From contig PTEX01000060.1 in assembly GCA_003342815.1 (NCBI GenBank), forward strand, positions 2,912,896 to 2,976,895: a stretch of 64,000 bases of DNA, written 5' to 3'. The DNA comes from Eudromia elegans. Taxonomy: Eukaryota; Chordata; Aves; Tinamiformes; Tinamidae. Of this stretch, positions 36,702 through 50,115 are shown piece by piece. Position numbers and translations under genes: made by a program. Position 1 is the first letter of the stretch. Every line of letters starts with the position of its first letter. Below the pieces are notes generated by a model. It was not told the DNA's origin. It did not search any database and saw only the letters and a list, made by a program, of their open reading frames with translations.

Positions 36702-37674
36702 GGAAGAAACTTATTTTTTCCTAGCTTTGTGATTTGAGCTATGGTAGGCTAACTTTTGCTAGACCAGTATCTGCTAGACACATAGGATTGAAGGAATTAA
36801 CACGGATCAGATTGGTGATTTCACAAGTCCAGTGTCCATATCACATTATTTTAAAAAAAGAGGTGAGATCTATTTCATGTGAGGTGGCTGTTCCCAAACT
36901 TCAGTCCACATCCCATCTATAGTCACTCAGGCAACCATACATAGTCTTCAGGTGGTCCATAGAACCATAGTAAGCAGTGGCATTGATAGTAATTTAATAG
37001 ATATGATGATAAATTTGTAATTGAAAGACCGTTTTTTTGAGAAGCAATACATTTGAACTGCACTTCAGAAAGTGCAATTCAAGTACATTCAGAAAGCAAT
37101 AGTAAAAAGGACATATAGTGGTGAGTCACCCTTGGTTAATGTATAAATGATGCTGGTGGCTGAATGGACAAAGGATGCAAATAAGTCACCTCTGACAAAG
37201 ACAAGGAGCCAAAATTGCCACATAGAAAAAAAAATGTCAGAAAAAGCCAAGAATGCCCTGGGATTAACCTTGATCTGCATTGAAGTCCTGCAGGATGAGT
37301 ATGGGAATTATGCCAAAGACTTTGGCTCCTTGCAAAGCGCTGCAATCCCCCCAACATACAAGTCTAATAACTGGATTTTACACAGTTGGACTGATGGGGC
37401 TTCTCCGGCAGCAGAAATGAGGGGAGGATGCCATCTGATAAGAATAATAATGGGAAATGTTGGTCTAGAGACTAGTGAAGAACTTCAAAAAGCAAAGCTT
37501 ACATTTTGAGCGAAATGTTCATTTGCTTTTGGATATTTAGTACCAAGTTAATATCAAGCCATTATGCTATAGACGACCCTGAAGGTCTTTATGAAACAAA
37601 AATAGATATCCTCTGTAGTAGGGAAAATCATTAAAAAATATATTTCAGTTTGGTATTAGTGAAAACAGGATGGG

Positions 37675-37700
37675 ACTGGAATATCCAGAGATATTCCAGT
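37675..37700. repeat. Perfect inverted repeat, 11-bp stem
   Basis: ACTGGAATATC and GATATTCCAGT flank the four-base loop CAGA. It is intronic and of unknown significance. Confidence 0.85.
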
Positions 37701-39061
37701 AATTGAAAGATACATGTAAAATTAATAGAGAAACTAGAGCCTATGTAATACCTCTGTGCTACTTTTCGCTTAGCAATTAGTACACAGAGTTAAGTTTTCT
37801 CTTTGAAATGGTTGGGTGCTATGGAGATTTACTTTTTTTAAGGAGAGTTTACAAAATCAGAAACGTTCTACCTCTCTTTAGGCAGAGGAGGATACACTTG
37901 CACTGTTAATGTGATGCTAAGGCACTCTCCTTAAAGCATTCAGTAACTGAAAAGTTAAAATTCTAGTGGCAGTGACATTTCCTGACTATTATCAAGAAAA
38001 TTAGTCTTGTAGAATGGTTCCTCTTTGTCCACAAGATGTAGCTTTCATCCTTAACTGCTGAACAACTGTTTGACTTCCAATTCTATCAGTAAAATCTCCC
38101 TTCAAAAAAATCACTCAGGAATGGAATAATGTCTAAAATTGTGTGCATGAGTGTGCATTTCTATGATTCAAAACATGTACAAAATGTTAGGTGATGCAAT
38201 GGCAACATTCACATACATTTCCCTTCAATTGCGTGGCGCTTAAGAAAAGCATAAGAACCAAAGAAAGAAGCAGCCAAAGACATGCAAGTGCTATTCTGTT
38301 TATAGTTTTTATCTTCTTTTTAAAGTATTTAGCTCTGAATACAGCATATGATGTAGCTATTAATAAAGAAATCAGCTGCAAATATTCACTCTATACAATC
38401 TGGTCTAACTAACAAGAAATAGAATTATTTTAGAAAAGTTATCTGATGTGATACCAAATTTCAGGACAGGATTACTGCATCAGAGAAAGAAATTGGTTAA
38501 GGTAATATGACAGAGAAGAAGTTGCTAATGATGAAATGGGTCCAAAATTAGCTTTGGAGAAGCCATGTCTTCTCTCGCCTGCAAAAGGCTTCTTCCATCA
38601 ATAACAAACACTAATCTAAAATCCAGCAAAGTAACAAACACTCCCATGCAAAAAGCTGAAAATGCAGAAGCAAGAGCATAAAATAATTTTCTGCTGATCT
38701 CCTCGGGACGTGATCAAGCTCCAATGCTTAACTTTCCCTCCAGATGGAGAGCGGCTGGTTTTGAAAGTACCGTCCGGGCAGCAAAGCAAGTTCTAGATAC
38801 GCTACCTAGAGAACTGCCATGATGGGAACAATAACATACCGTTCTTACAAAAGAAGTATCTGCTTGATACAGTCTATGTTATTTAATATCATCATGCAGA
38901 ACAAAACAATTGAAACATTTTTTTGAATGCATTCACAGCTGGGTAACAAATAAAACTCTCATCTCGTGCATGCTAGGAGTAGAGGGTCCTCAGAGAAGGA
39001 ACAAAAGCCAAAACAGAACAAAACAAAAAAAAAATTACAGTGACCATTCCTGGGAACTTAC

Positions 39062-39107
39062 TCAGAGTCTTTGTTCCATAACCGTCGTCACCTAATCCGG
39101 GGATGTC
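39062..39107 (-). CDS. DLG2: DLG2 alternative HOOK exon, short form (DIPGLGDDGYGTKTL)
   Basis: The 46-nt exon follows acceptor TTCCGTGCAG. It reads DIPGLGDDGYGTKTL and ends with A before donor GTAAGT. The peptide is the short acidic/Gly-rich alternative insert known from DLG2 isoforms and resembles the DLG1 I2-type insert. It starts in phase 0 and ends in phase 1, exactly like the exon 0.9 kb upstream, so it replaces that exon rather than adding to it. The tract before the acceptor is interrupted by GGGGA and looks weak, which fits regulated use. Used instead of the long exon, it removes the basic FERM-binding segment from the HOOK. Confidence 0.93.
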
Positions 39108-40029
39108 CTGCACGGAAGTCCCCAGAGAGAGCAATGAGAAAGGAAGAACAGCCGCAGAAGAGGAAGGAAGAAGTCAGTGGAGTTGAAATGGATACTACCA
39201 TGACTGACCATGTTGATTGAGCAATCTGGATCCCTGCTTTTTCTCTCCGAAACAATTTTCACCCACGGTCTATGGGAACAAAGCCAATGAAAGAGCCAGT
39301 GACCATGATAGGAAGCTTTGTAGCCGTAACGAGGATGGAGCAACCCAAAAAGCACAGTCCGGAAACAATCGTCAACAGAGAAATTTATAAGAAGACAATT
39401 ATCAAGAGAGAAAAAAGTCTACATTTTCTGGGCTTGGAATGAGCATATAGTCTTAAAACACTGGTTTTGAAGCAAGCAGTAAATACTCTGAGGGGCAGGG
39501 CTAATGCACATTCCAAGATCTGATTTTCTTCTTTAAACTGGTAGCTCATTGTTAAGCTTTGCGTGAAAGTGTCCAAGACAATCAACTTGGAGAGCATCAG
39601 AGGCAAAAAAGAGAGTAGATGTTTATAAATGTAATAATTTACTGTAGCACTTTAAAAGATATCATGTTTACATTATTTTGAGTCAGTTCTGATCTGGGAA
39701 TATTTAATCAGAGACAAGTTTGATTTATGACAAGCACCAGAGCAAATTTAGAAAGTCATATTTTTTGTCATGAAAGGGAAAAAATCATCTCCCAAAACCA
39801 AAGGTCACTGCTTCATTCTTTTTTGGGGGAAAAAATTAAAAAAAAAAGATATTTTCAGGGAAGGAAGGGTCAGCTGGATCCAAACTGCAGTCACACATTG
39901 GTCACAGTAGTACTACCTTGCCTGCCTGCCTACGAGATATATTTGCCTAGATGTGTGGGGTACTGGTATCATGCGTGTCACCCATCGCTCTTGTGCTGCA
40001 TGTGACATCGTCTCCAAGAGGTTACTTAC
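39108..40029 (-). other. DLG2: DLG2 intron between the two alternative HOOK exons (922 bp)
   Basis: Donor GTAAGT and acceptor GTGCAG. This interval, or its far ends, should carry the elements that prevent joint inclusion. None can be identified by eye. Confidence 0.9.
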
Positions 40030-40129
40030 GTTCTGGATCACTTGTTTCCTGCTCACTCTGCTCCTTGCTCTTGTAGAATGGGAATTTTCGTGAAAAGATG
40101 AAGTTCTTTTTACGCTTGTCATTGAATGA
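40030..40129 (-). CDS. DLG2: DLG2 alternative HOOK exon, long form (SFNDKRKK, I3-like)
   Basis: The 100-nt exon follows acceptor CTCCTTCACAG. It reads SFNDKRKKNFIFSRKF, then PFYKSKEQSEQETSDPE, and ends with C before donor GTAAGT. It is the DLG2 counterpart of the DLG1 I3 insert, a basic segment (DKRKK, SRKF) that in DLG1 binds the FERM domain of protein 4.1 and guides membrane targeting, followed by an acidic tail. Joining straight to 29817 gives DPERGQED; joining to the 42-nt cassette gives DPEQHVSS. Both joints match known isoforms. Asn in KKNF and Ser in YKSKEQ differ slightly from the mammalian form as I recall it. Confidence 0.96.
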
Positions 40130-43100
40130 CTGTGAAGGAGAAAAGGCATGGGGCAAAAACAGGGACGTCTAATTGTTGTCACACTCATGCTGACAAAACA
40201 ACTAGTTTGTAAAAGTGGAGAGAACTGTAGTGACTCAAATCAGCCCGAACCAAGTGGCAAGGAAGAACCACGAGTGGCTGCAGCGAGGTCTGCAGAGGGA
40301 AGGCAAAGCCCTATGAGGACTATGACAATTTGATCACAGACCACAACTGCAGACCACAAACTTTGGCTCCTTATTTCCAAACTATCGTGTTGGGTTGTTC
40401 AGCTGAAGAACTACGGACAACTCAGCATGCTTTGAGATCAAGCCACTCCTTCTTAATCAGAGCAACCTGTGCACAGAATTAATTAACAGGCTAATAACAA
40501 TAATAAAAAGGCTGCAAAGGAGAAAGAGGAAGCTTTTAATTTATTTCCAAAAGTTGTGTGAATTCGGCTCTGTGCCACATAAAGTCAAATATTTGTTTCC
40601 AATAACTGTAACTACTTTCACAGTATATTATTTATTCTCTAAACCAGCAACTTAAGTGTGCTTCAATGATTTCTTTCACGTAATAAAAAAAGGGTTTATT
40701 TTACACACTTTACTTATTAAGTTCTCGATATACTCTTAGTTTTATATGACTTAGACATTAGATTCTGCTGATAAACACTATTTCATTGCATATTAAGCAA
40801 CATATAACGTTTATAATACAAAATTTAAATTTTTCAAAAGGGGAGTTAACACGGAATCAAGTGTTATGTAATAAACCCCTTGACTTTTATAGGCAGTTGT
40901 AACTGCTCATTGCACTGTATACTATAAAAGTAGGATATGTCTGCTTGGTACCATATATTTCAGATACTACATGAGGAATTAGGGCCCCTGTACAGTCAAT
41001 TGAAAGAAGCTGGCACCTACAGAAGCTGTAGGTTGCACCTGACCATTGGACCATGATGTCTTCTACTGGACATGAGCAAAGCCCAGATTCCTGACTTTGC
41101 ATCCCATCACTTCCCAAAGATCCAGAGATCTTCTCAATTCATTTAATGAAACAATCTCATGTAACTGTGGTCTCTTGAACAAATATATATGCTCTGTGGC
41201 TCTAAATCTGAAATGGAATAGTTTTAGGATTTGAGAATATAATTTGTTTTCTTACATTTTGGAAGCACAGCATAAAATGTGTTTTGGAATATGATAAATT
41301 TCTGAAAGATGAGAAGTTAAAAGGGCTTAGCTATTGAAATAGTCTACTAAAATATTTATCTACTTGTGTCACGAAAGTTTCATGCCACTTTTACATTTCA
41401 AGCATATTTAAATTTTAGTAACTGAAAACAAAGGAAAAAAAATGCACATGTAGAGTAAATGATCCACGAGTATCTCTGAGAATATGTAAACATTCAACTT
41501 GAAATTAATATAGAGGTCATGCACAAATAAACCAGATAGCATGCTATTTCAAAACAAAGCAAATATGAAAGAAAGCCAGAGGGAGGAAAAAAATATGGAT
41601 ATGAAGGATTAACGTAATCTGTGGATGAAAAGAGGACCCACATGCACATTGCATCATTTTAATGGCCTAAAGGATAGAGTTAAATAAAATGTGTTTTCTG
41701 TGATCATTTTTATCTTCCCAAAACAAGGAATGTAAGGTGTTAACATTTCCCAAATTATGAAAATGTTATTTCTCATAATTCATCTGAATTTGATAGAAGA
41801 CTTGATATAGGCATTTAACTTTTAAAGGGAAAAAATACACATAACAACATCTCCAAAACAAAAGGATTTTAAAATGACAATCGCTTCATTACCAAATGCC
41901 ATTTCACTTTGGAATTAAAGAGGATGTTATCAAATTAATATATAAATATGCTGTGTTTCACAGAGATGCTAAAACAAATAACAACTTGGAATGATTTCCT
42001 TAAAAAAATACCCAACACTCTACAGCAGAAACTTCAAAAAGTCTATTTGATCCAAAAAAAGCAATTTTTTTCAAGCTTATGCATGATCTAGCAATATATT
42101 CCAAATTAGATAGATATTATACAACTTTTTTTTTTTTTTTAAAACCTTTTTTTTCCGATTTCAGTTATTGGTTTGTCTCTTAAAAAGCCTATTGTTCCAC
42201 TTCAATTTAGATAACCAAAGACAGCAATTGATAATAGGTGACTATGATGAGTGACTGTAGTGTCATTCATACCAGCAAAAAACCTTATTCTTAAAATATA
42301 TCTGGCAATTTATGAAGCTCTTATGCAGGACTAATATATTTATGCATGTTTTAAAATTTCTATAGATTAACTAGTGTGTATATTCATATATACTCCATAA
42401 TACAGTCATCTGGATATTTAAAAAATAATAAAAAACCACAAACTGTAAAATATTTAACAGGACTAAGCTGGGTCTGATCCTGGGAACTTACTGAAATCAC
42501 TAGGCTTTGCTATTAAATTAGTGGACTTACTCTGTATTTATTTTATTGTACATTGAATGCATGATGCTCCACAAACACTGATTTTGTTCTGCATCCAATA
42601 TAATCGAGATTAGAATCAGGCTGATGGTCTCTACCTGAAGGATACAAAATCCTGCAGACACCCAGCAAAACAGTGCGTACAAGTACTAGAAATTTCCTCT
42701 ACAACGGCATCGGCAAAGCCATGAGAGGAAAATATACAGTAATTTTTTTTTTTAAGCTATGAAATTTAGGTAATATAGGTGGCACATCACAGGTATTTGT
42801 CTATATCTTTCAGCCTGTAATAGAAACTTGGTCAGTGATATTCAAGTTTGGGCTTGATTCAACAGTATTTTTACAGGTGAGAGTCTGAAAGAGTGATGAA
42901 AACAGATTCTTATATAAGTTGCAATTTCTCTGTATAAATGCTGTAAAATTCCATCATTTTGGTTTCAGTAGAAACCTCTACCATAGATAACTTTCTATAC
43001 CATTGTCACTGATTCACACAGGCTTCCACTAACCAAGGAACTGCCATTAGTAGGCATGTCTTATTGACAAATGCCAAGTCCTCACCATACTCCCCTGACC

Positions 43101-43752
43101 AAAAAGCAAAAGAAATTTTAAAGTACTGTCTTAAAACAGAATACTGAGCTCATTCTTCATAATATATGAACTATAATAAAAAAAAAAAGTAATTTTAGAG
43201 GAAAAAAAAAAAAGGATAAAACTGCCCTGGCTTGGATTTTTATTTTGATATTACTTCGGCACTCACTGTCTTGAAAATATTAGGAAAAAATTATAATATG
43301 CACTTTTTCTTTACCAAATGTCCCCCGTTGTCCCTGGCTATGTGAACGTGGTTTACACATACAGTTTCCCCTGGTTGTGACAGACATTGAGACACTGTGG
43401 GTTTCTTCTTAAAGAACTCCTTTCTTTGCATGTTTGCGCCAACAACCTATTTCAGGCTAAATGCTTTTCCCTAGATTGAGCAGCCATCTAGATGCTACTT
43501 ATCAGCTAACAGGAGAGCAACTTTAAATGGAATTTTCATGTAAAATTGAATGGATAATCAAATTTTGCTTTATAGTGGCAAACATCACAAAGAAGAGCGC
43601 ATCAGCGTCTTGATAGCACTATTATGCTGTAATGAGCTACTGTGTCATTATTTACTTTGAACTTCTTCTCAATATCATAGAGCATATAAAAACCTACAAA
43701 ATATACCAGTAAGATCAAGTTTCTGTCATCCTTTTCTCTATACATTTTATAT

Positions 43753-43780
43753 TCACCTTTCAAAGTAGGATGAAAGGTGA
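43753..43780. repeat. Perfect inverted repeat, 10-bp stem
   Basis: TCACCTTTCA and TGAAAGGTGA flank the eight-base loop AAGTAGGA. Confidence 0.85.
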
Positions 43781-46547
43781 GTAGTAGCTCTACTACTCTT
43801 CATAGTAGCTCTAATTTTAGTAAATCCACACCTCAGAAAATCCAGTTTTCTAGTCATTTTGTATTTAATTTCTGCACCACAATCTGCTTTGATAGCTGAG
43901 AACAGACTTTGGGTCAGAAGACACTCAGATCAAGATTATTCTGTTTGCTTAGTTTTCCTGGGAAGCTCCATGGAGATTTGGATCTTGGAAAACCAAAATG
44001 AAAAAGAGTCTAATTAAAACTATCATGCTGCTTCTATAGACAAAGACAGTTCTGCTTAATACTCATAAATATAAAATTGTCTTCATCTTTTCTAGCACTA
44101 ACTTAATGCCACTTCTCAGCCAGCAACTCAGTTTTAATTCCTAATGAAACACCAGTTAAAAAGAACACAAAATATCAAGGAAACAGAAAGACCAACAGAC
44201 CTTCAAGTAAGTCTGCAACACCTCCAGCTCTGCAAACACGTATTAAACTTTGTGCACGGTAGGAATCACATTCAGTAGGGACTACTCCCCTGTGCTGACT
44301 TAGTTTGCATCGCTGTCGGCAGGACTGAAATGCCGACGTGCAAACCTTGTGAAGGTGCCACGCAAGGTCACTTACAAGCATCTGAAGGTTGTACACAAAG
44401 AAGGTGGAAAGTACTTGTTCACGCAGCAACATTGAAATTAATAGCGCGAACACAAGACAGGGCAAAGCTCCTTGACAGTGAAATCAATTTGGATGCAGAC
44501 TAATCTGCCCCAAGGGAAGTGGAAAAGCCGAGATCGTTTTTCACATTTAAAGCAAATCTACTAATCTTAAATACTGTGGGGAATAGCCCTGCAGGGCTGA
44601 GGCGGGTAGGAGGGGGTGGAATGGAAGGAAAGGAGCTAAGCAATAAGTCTCCCTGAGCTCTAATGCCTGTGGATTTGTGACGAGCTGCTCCTAAAGCCGT
44701 CACAGATCCGTGCTGGATGGCAGTGCACTGATTTAAGCACCACAGTCACACGGTCGGTGTGAAGTTCCTGTCCTCTCTGTTTTCATGACTGTCTCTGGAA
44801 TTAGGAAGTGCATCAAATGTTCAGCCCCCTAGTCCTAAATCATTCCTCACCCTTTCTTTTTTACATTTTTTTTCCTCCAAAAATTGTCTTTCAGAATTAC
44901 AGTAATTGCATGCCACGTGCCACAGATCCTGCTCCTGAATCTTCGTGCACGTGAACTTGTCCCAGGTGGACTCCGACAGTGGAGAGTGGCGAGCCTCAAA
45001 CATGAACAACAACACTGGTGTGTGCTTGAAAAAGCCTTGGGACCGCCTGATTGCCTGCCAGGACCCACAGCTTTGCACAGTTCTTACAAGGTAATCTCTT
45101 GCAAATTCATCAAGTTAATCCTTCAGTTTCAATAAGATATTTTCTTACACCTTTTTCTTCACTCCAATTTCCAGTTGCCTGCTGGTACTTCCTTAGGTTT
45201 GCAAATTAAAATGAGTTTTTGAGCTCTTCTAGGCAATCTTCTGAATTAATCTCACTAATAAAAAACCTAGAGACTGTATTAGTTTTCCATGCTCTTAAAA
45301 GGAAACTCGATCCCTTAGGACTTTATTCTTTGTGCAGTCATTTATTACCAATACACTGTGCGCTTGCCCTGTGCAGGTGTAAACTACTACATTAAATGGT
45401 TCCTTGCATAGCAAGAATAAGCTGCATTAAGAGGTCTTCTTATACTCTTTTGAAAAGCACTAGTGTAGGAAGATTTACAATACCTACAGATTGTTGAACT
45501 GTATATTACAAGATAGAGCAAACTTATCTTTCCAGCTAAAGGGAGAGTGTTTGCATTCACAAGTGACTGGTTTAACAGATGGTGAATTATGGCAGAGATC
45601 TGGCTTGGGAGGCACTGAATCACATTAGACCCATGGTCTTCATTTAGAACATTTACGTATTTAGGCCTTATATATAAAAATAAATAAATAAAATCATGGG
45701 GAAACAAAGCCAAAGTCAATCTCCAAGAGAGTGGTGTGAGGTCTGTGTAGGAGGTGAAGTTCCTACATCTGACAATGAACCTCATACTGTCAATCTCACA
45801 AGTGGGATATCAAATCAGATGGACTTTGGATTTGACCCAGTTTGGCAATTCCCGTGTTCCTATAAGCTTCCAGACATGCCTTGTGAGTCACTACGTCAAT
45901 CATAACTGAACTACTTGAATTTGAGTGAGCCAGAAATAAAGAGGTGAAATATGAACACAATGCCATCTTGGTAAGTGTTAACTCTTAAATCCACTCCTCC
46001 AGAGCCTTGTGTGAAAATCTTCCTAAGAGAAGACTTTGTTCTATTTCTGATTCTTTGACAATATCTATTGTGAAATATTGTACTTCTTTTCAACCAGAGG
46101 AACACAGTTCCTGGGGGCTGTTCAGAATAGCCAAAAAACGATCAACCAATCTGCACATCCATCCATGCACACACAGAACCACGTGGCTCTCCTACCATTG
46201 ACCTCAGGGCATCAGGAAACAAGTTATAAACACACCATGAAGTTGAATTCAGTGCAAATATCTCCTGGAACAGCTCAGGAAAAGTAACTAACTCCCAGCT
46301 ATAACATTCCAAGTGAACTAGCAAATTTTCCTCATGTTATATTTAATCTGTGGCCAATGTCAAAATTATACTGCATAAGTTTATGTCAGTGAGTGTCTTA
46401 AACTACTGTCTTACCAATGCAAAGAAGGCTGTTTACTTTTAATGGTACAGCAAATGCTGTTCAATACCATAGTCCCTAACATCACAACCACCTACACAAA
46501 TTTATCTTATAAATAAATCTCATGCTGAAGAAACTGTAAAGTCTTTG

Positions 46548-46570
46548 ATATATATATATATATGTATATT
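46548..46570. repeat. AT dinucleotide microsatellite
   Basis: About eight TA units followed by TATGTATATT. Confidence 0.9.
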
Positions 46571-49500
46571 TAAATTGTTATTCAACTGCAAAAATGGCTG
46601 CATGGACAATTTCTTTGACTTTAAGCTGCTAATAAACAGAAATATTCTTGATCATCTGGATATTGCACCTTCCTAATGTTATTTCTTACATTTGTTACTC
46701 TATCCCTTTATACTTGCAAGTTTTAGGACTTTAGAATCTCTGCTTCATCAATAAAATGAAATTTTTTTTTTCCTTCTCTTAGGATGGAAAGGATGGAAAA
46801 AAGACTGAAAGAGGTTTTATATTTAGCATTATTTTTTACTTAGAAAGAAAAATTTTGGCTGGATTATTTTTAAAGCTATGAAAACAAATTTGTAGGCTTC
46901 AGGTGAGTAAAAGCTTCAAAGTTGACCTGACTTCCTCTTTCACAGCTTCTAGAGCTGTTTTGCCATGTAAATAAACCAGATTATTTAAAGCATGCCAATT
47001 CTCTGCTACAGTCAGTACAGCCTTCCTTCACTTTTGACTGCACCCTGGACATAACAGACTACTATTAAATTACTTTTTTTTTCCTATATTGCAGCAATAG
47101 GACACTAGAGTTTAACTATCCTGGCTATGTGTTGCTTCACCCACTGAACTTCATTTGATTACTTCAGCACATGAGCAGACTAGACGCTGATGACAACAAA
47201 CGTTTCTAATGCACCTTGCAGAATCGCTGAACAAAATTTGTTCAGCTCAAGGGAAAAGATCAGGGCCACTCAAGAACATGGTCTCAGGTCAAAATAGACG
47301 TGTGGCTGGATCCCCTGCCTGACAACATCTTCAGTTTTCATGGAACACAAAGTCAGGGTGTCAAGATGCATTTTTTTCATGACACCCACCACAACCACCT
47401 GCAGTCTCTGTCAGGACTTAAATTCAACTGAGAGAAAAAGAGAAGCAAAATAGCAGCAGAGCAACACAGATGGGAATCCTCCTTCCTGTGATAGATGGTA
47501 GGTTCACACCAAGTCTCCGGAAAGCAGCTTTGGAAAGAGAGGATTCCAATGCCCTGGGCCAATAACACAGGTCAGAAGCCCTCTTATAGCAAATATCTAT
47601 GCTCAACTCTTTGTTTCTAATAAACTCCATGAGTATTTTCGAACTTCTTATAAAAACCCACCAATAAGAACCAACTGGTGAGGAGTTCTTGCAATGTGAT
47701 TTCTCATGCTTTTTTATTCTTGTCATTAATTTCCATTTTTTTTCACAGAGAAATGTTCTTAAATGTTTACTAAACAGGAATAACTCAAGCCCAATATTGC
47801 AGAAACAATGGTTTTTGTAACAGATTTCATGCCAATTAGTAGTGGAGATGTAAAATCAGAATTTTTGTGACATGAATAGTTTCCATAGCTTATTTTAAGC
47901 AGCACACATAAAAAGTTGTTCTTGTTCTTCTCTGGTCACATTAAAGCACATTTCAATCATTCAGAGATGGAGGAGTGCTCTGTAAAATACTGATTCACAA
48001 ATTCTTGCAAATAAATGACAGACAGAACAAATTTCTATAAAAAGCTTTTTAGTAGAAGGGGATTTTCTTGTCTGTATTCTTTCCACCTGCAGCTATACAA
48101 GCACACTTCAGGAGCCTGCCCTACCTCTTCACCAGCAGCATAATCACTACTGACACCACAAGAGCTACATGCCGGGCTCAGCAAAGTGCTTACCCCATGC
48201 ATTTCAGGATATTTCTGTCCCAACCTACTTAAGCATTTAAAATTTAGTGTTAAACGTGCCATATTTATTCATTGCAAATGAGATGTCTGAGATGTCTAAG
48301 TTGGGCTTTTAAACTAAGCAGACAAGGCCTGTGAAACCCTTGCCATGCCACAGTCTTGTTGCTCTGGCATCTGCAAAGAACCCAGATCATGGAGTGATCA
48401 ATGTGATAGTGATGCTGTGAGATGCCATGGCCCTGGTTGGTGTTCTTGACCACAAGGAATGAGAAAGTTGTTCACTATGGAATTTTGATCTGGAGAATAT
48501 TAATTTAGGAGACAACAAATCCAGATTTTTTAAGAAATGCTGATACTTTAAAGAGGTTATGGAATTGTCTCAACATGTGGTATAAATAGCATTTCTGCAG
48601 CAACTTATATTCCAGGCTTTTCTGTTACGCAGAATAGATCTTTGCGATCTTTAGGTAAAGGCCACGCAAGAAGATAATTTCCCATCTCTGCATGTAGTCC
48701 TTACAGGTTTCTCAGAAGCTCATAAATAAATATGCAATGGAAGCATATTTTAGCTACGAATTATCACTCTAAATAAATTATTTTTAATGCCAGTAGATGT
48801 CCAATAATTGCCTGGTGCTGAGACAACAAAACATTTTTGGTTTGAGAAAATTGCAATGTTTGGAATGTTGCAGTGTTACCCAAGAGTCATCTTGTTTCTA
48901 CAGCAGGGACCACACAGCAAACTATTCTGGAAGGGTGCGCTGGCAATGCTAAAATGTTATGAGGAATCAAATCAGGCTTCAGTAGAAATATTCCTTCCTC
49001 TTTGCAGGGCCTAAACTAAAGTTTCATTTCATTTCCAGATTATTGTCCTTTTGCTCTCATCCGAGAGCCGATCTCTTTATGCTGCTCTCTTTAACCTTTA
49101 AGACCAGCATTAAGTGCAGCAATAGAAGAGCAGTGTTGCAGCTGCATTATTCAATGGCTGTTCCTTAAATACTGCAGTAGTGCCAGGCTAGGGGAAACAT
49201 AAAAGGGATGGATTGTGCAGACAGGCGGATTACTCCTAGGAACGCTGCTCCGAGGCAGAGGTACCTGCAGCTCCCAAAGACTCTAGCTCCACAATTCACC
49301 ATTTTTCTAGGCAGTGACTGCAATACCAGTTGGAGATCAATTTATAGCTTGAGCTTAGCATTTATTCCAGTAAGAGTGTTATATTTCTCTGAAAAACACC
49401 CTACTTGCTGCCATTCCCAGTAAATAGAAAGGATTGAAAAAAAAAATGTTGCAAAACAAGGAGAAGTCAAGATTTGTGGTAAGGAGGGATAAATCTGGCT

Positions 49501-49902
49501 GCTGCCAAGAATAAAGAAAGTTTAATCTTGTGTCAGTGCCCACCCTTCCTTCTCTAACCCTCCTACATATAATCCTTGCAGGTAGGTAGGTGCGTACTGC
49601 TTGATTTAGTTCAGCTTCTCCTCTTAGCAAATCGTTCCACCTGTGAGCCCCCGCATTCCGGTATCTGACACAGCCACGATCTTTTATTCAGCATCTGTTA
49701 CTATTTCCTGATCACCACATTTAGAGGGGACAAAAGGGGCAGAGTCTCCATCTCTCTTTCTCTGCTCATACATGCTCACACACACAAACACACACCAATA
49801 CTCATGGAGAAGTTACTCCCCACCCAGGACTCCTCCTCTCACAGACGTCGTGCTACTGACTGGAGGGAATTAAGACAGAACGACAGAACAAAAGAGAGAA
49901 CG

Positions 49903-50032
49903 AAAGAGAGAGAAAGAGAGAAAAAAAGAAAGCGAGACAGAAAGAAAAAGAGAGAAAGAGAGAAAGAAGGAGAGAAAGAGAGAAAGAGAGAAAGAGAGAA
50001 AGAGAGAAAGAGAGAAAGAGAGAAAGAAAGAG

Positions 50033-50115
<83 letters not shown>

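Larger units (their letters stand above)
36128..39061 (-). other. DLG2: DLG2 intron (2.9 kb)
   Basis: Intron with donor GTAAGT and acceptor TTCTTGCAG. It contains the AATAAA-plus-A17 sequence at 36668-36701 and an 11-bp perfect hairpin at 37675-37700. Otherwise nothing was seen. Confidence 0.93.

Noticed and set aside
42468-42545. GGGTCTGATCCTGGGAACTT, similar to the palindromic repeat end
   Set aside because: The mirrored half is not visible; kept out of the feature list.
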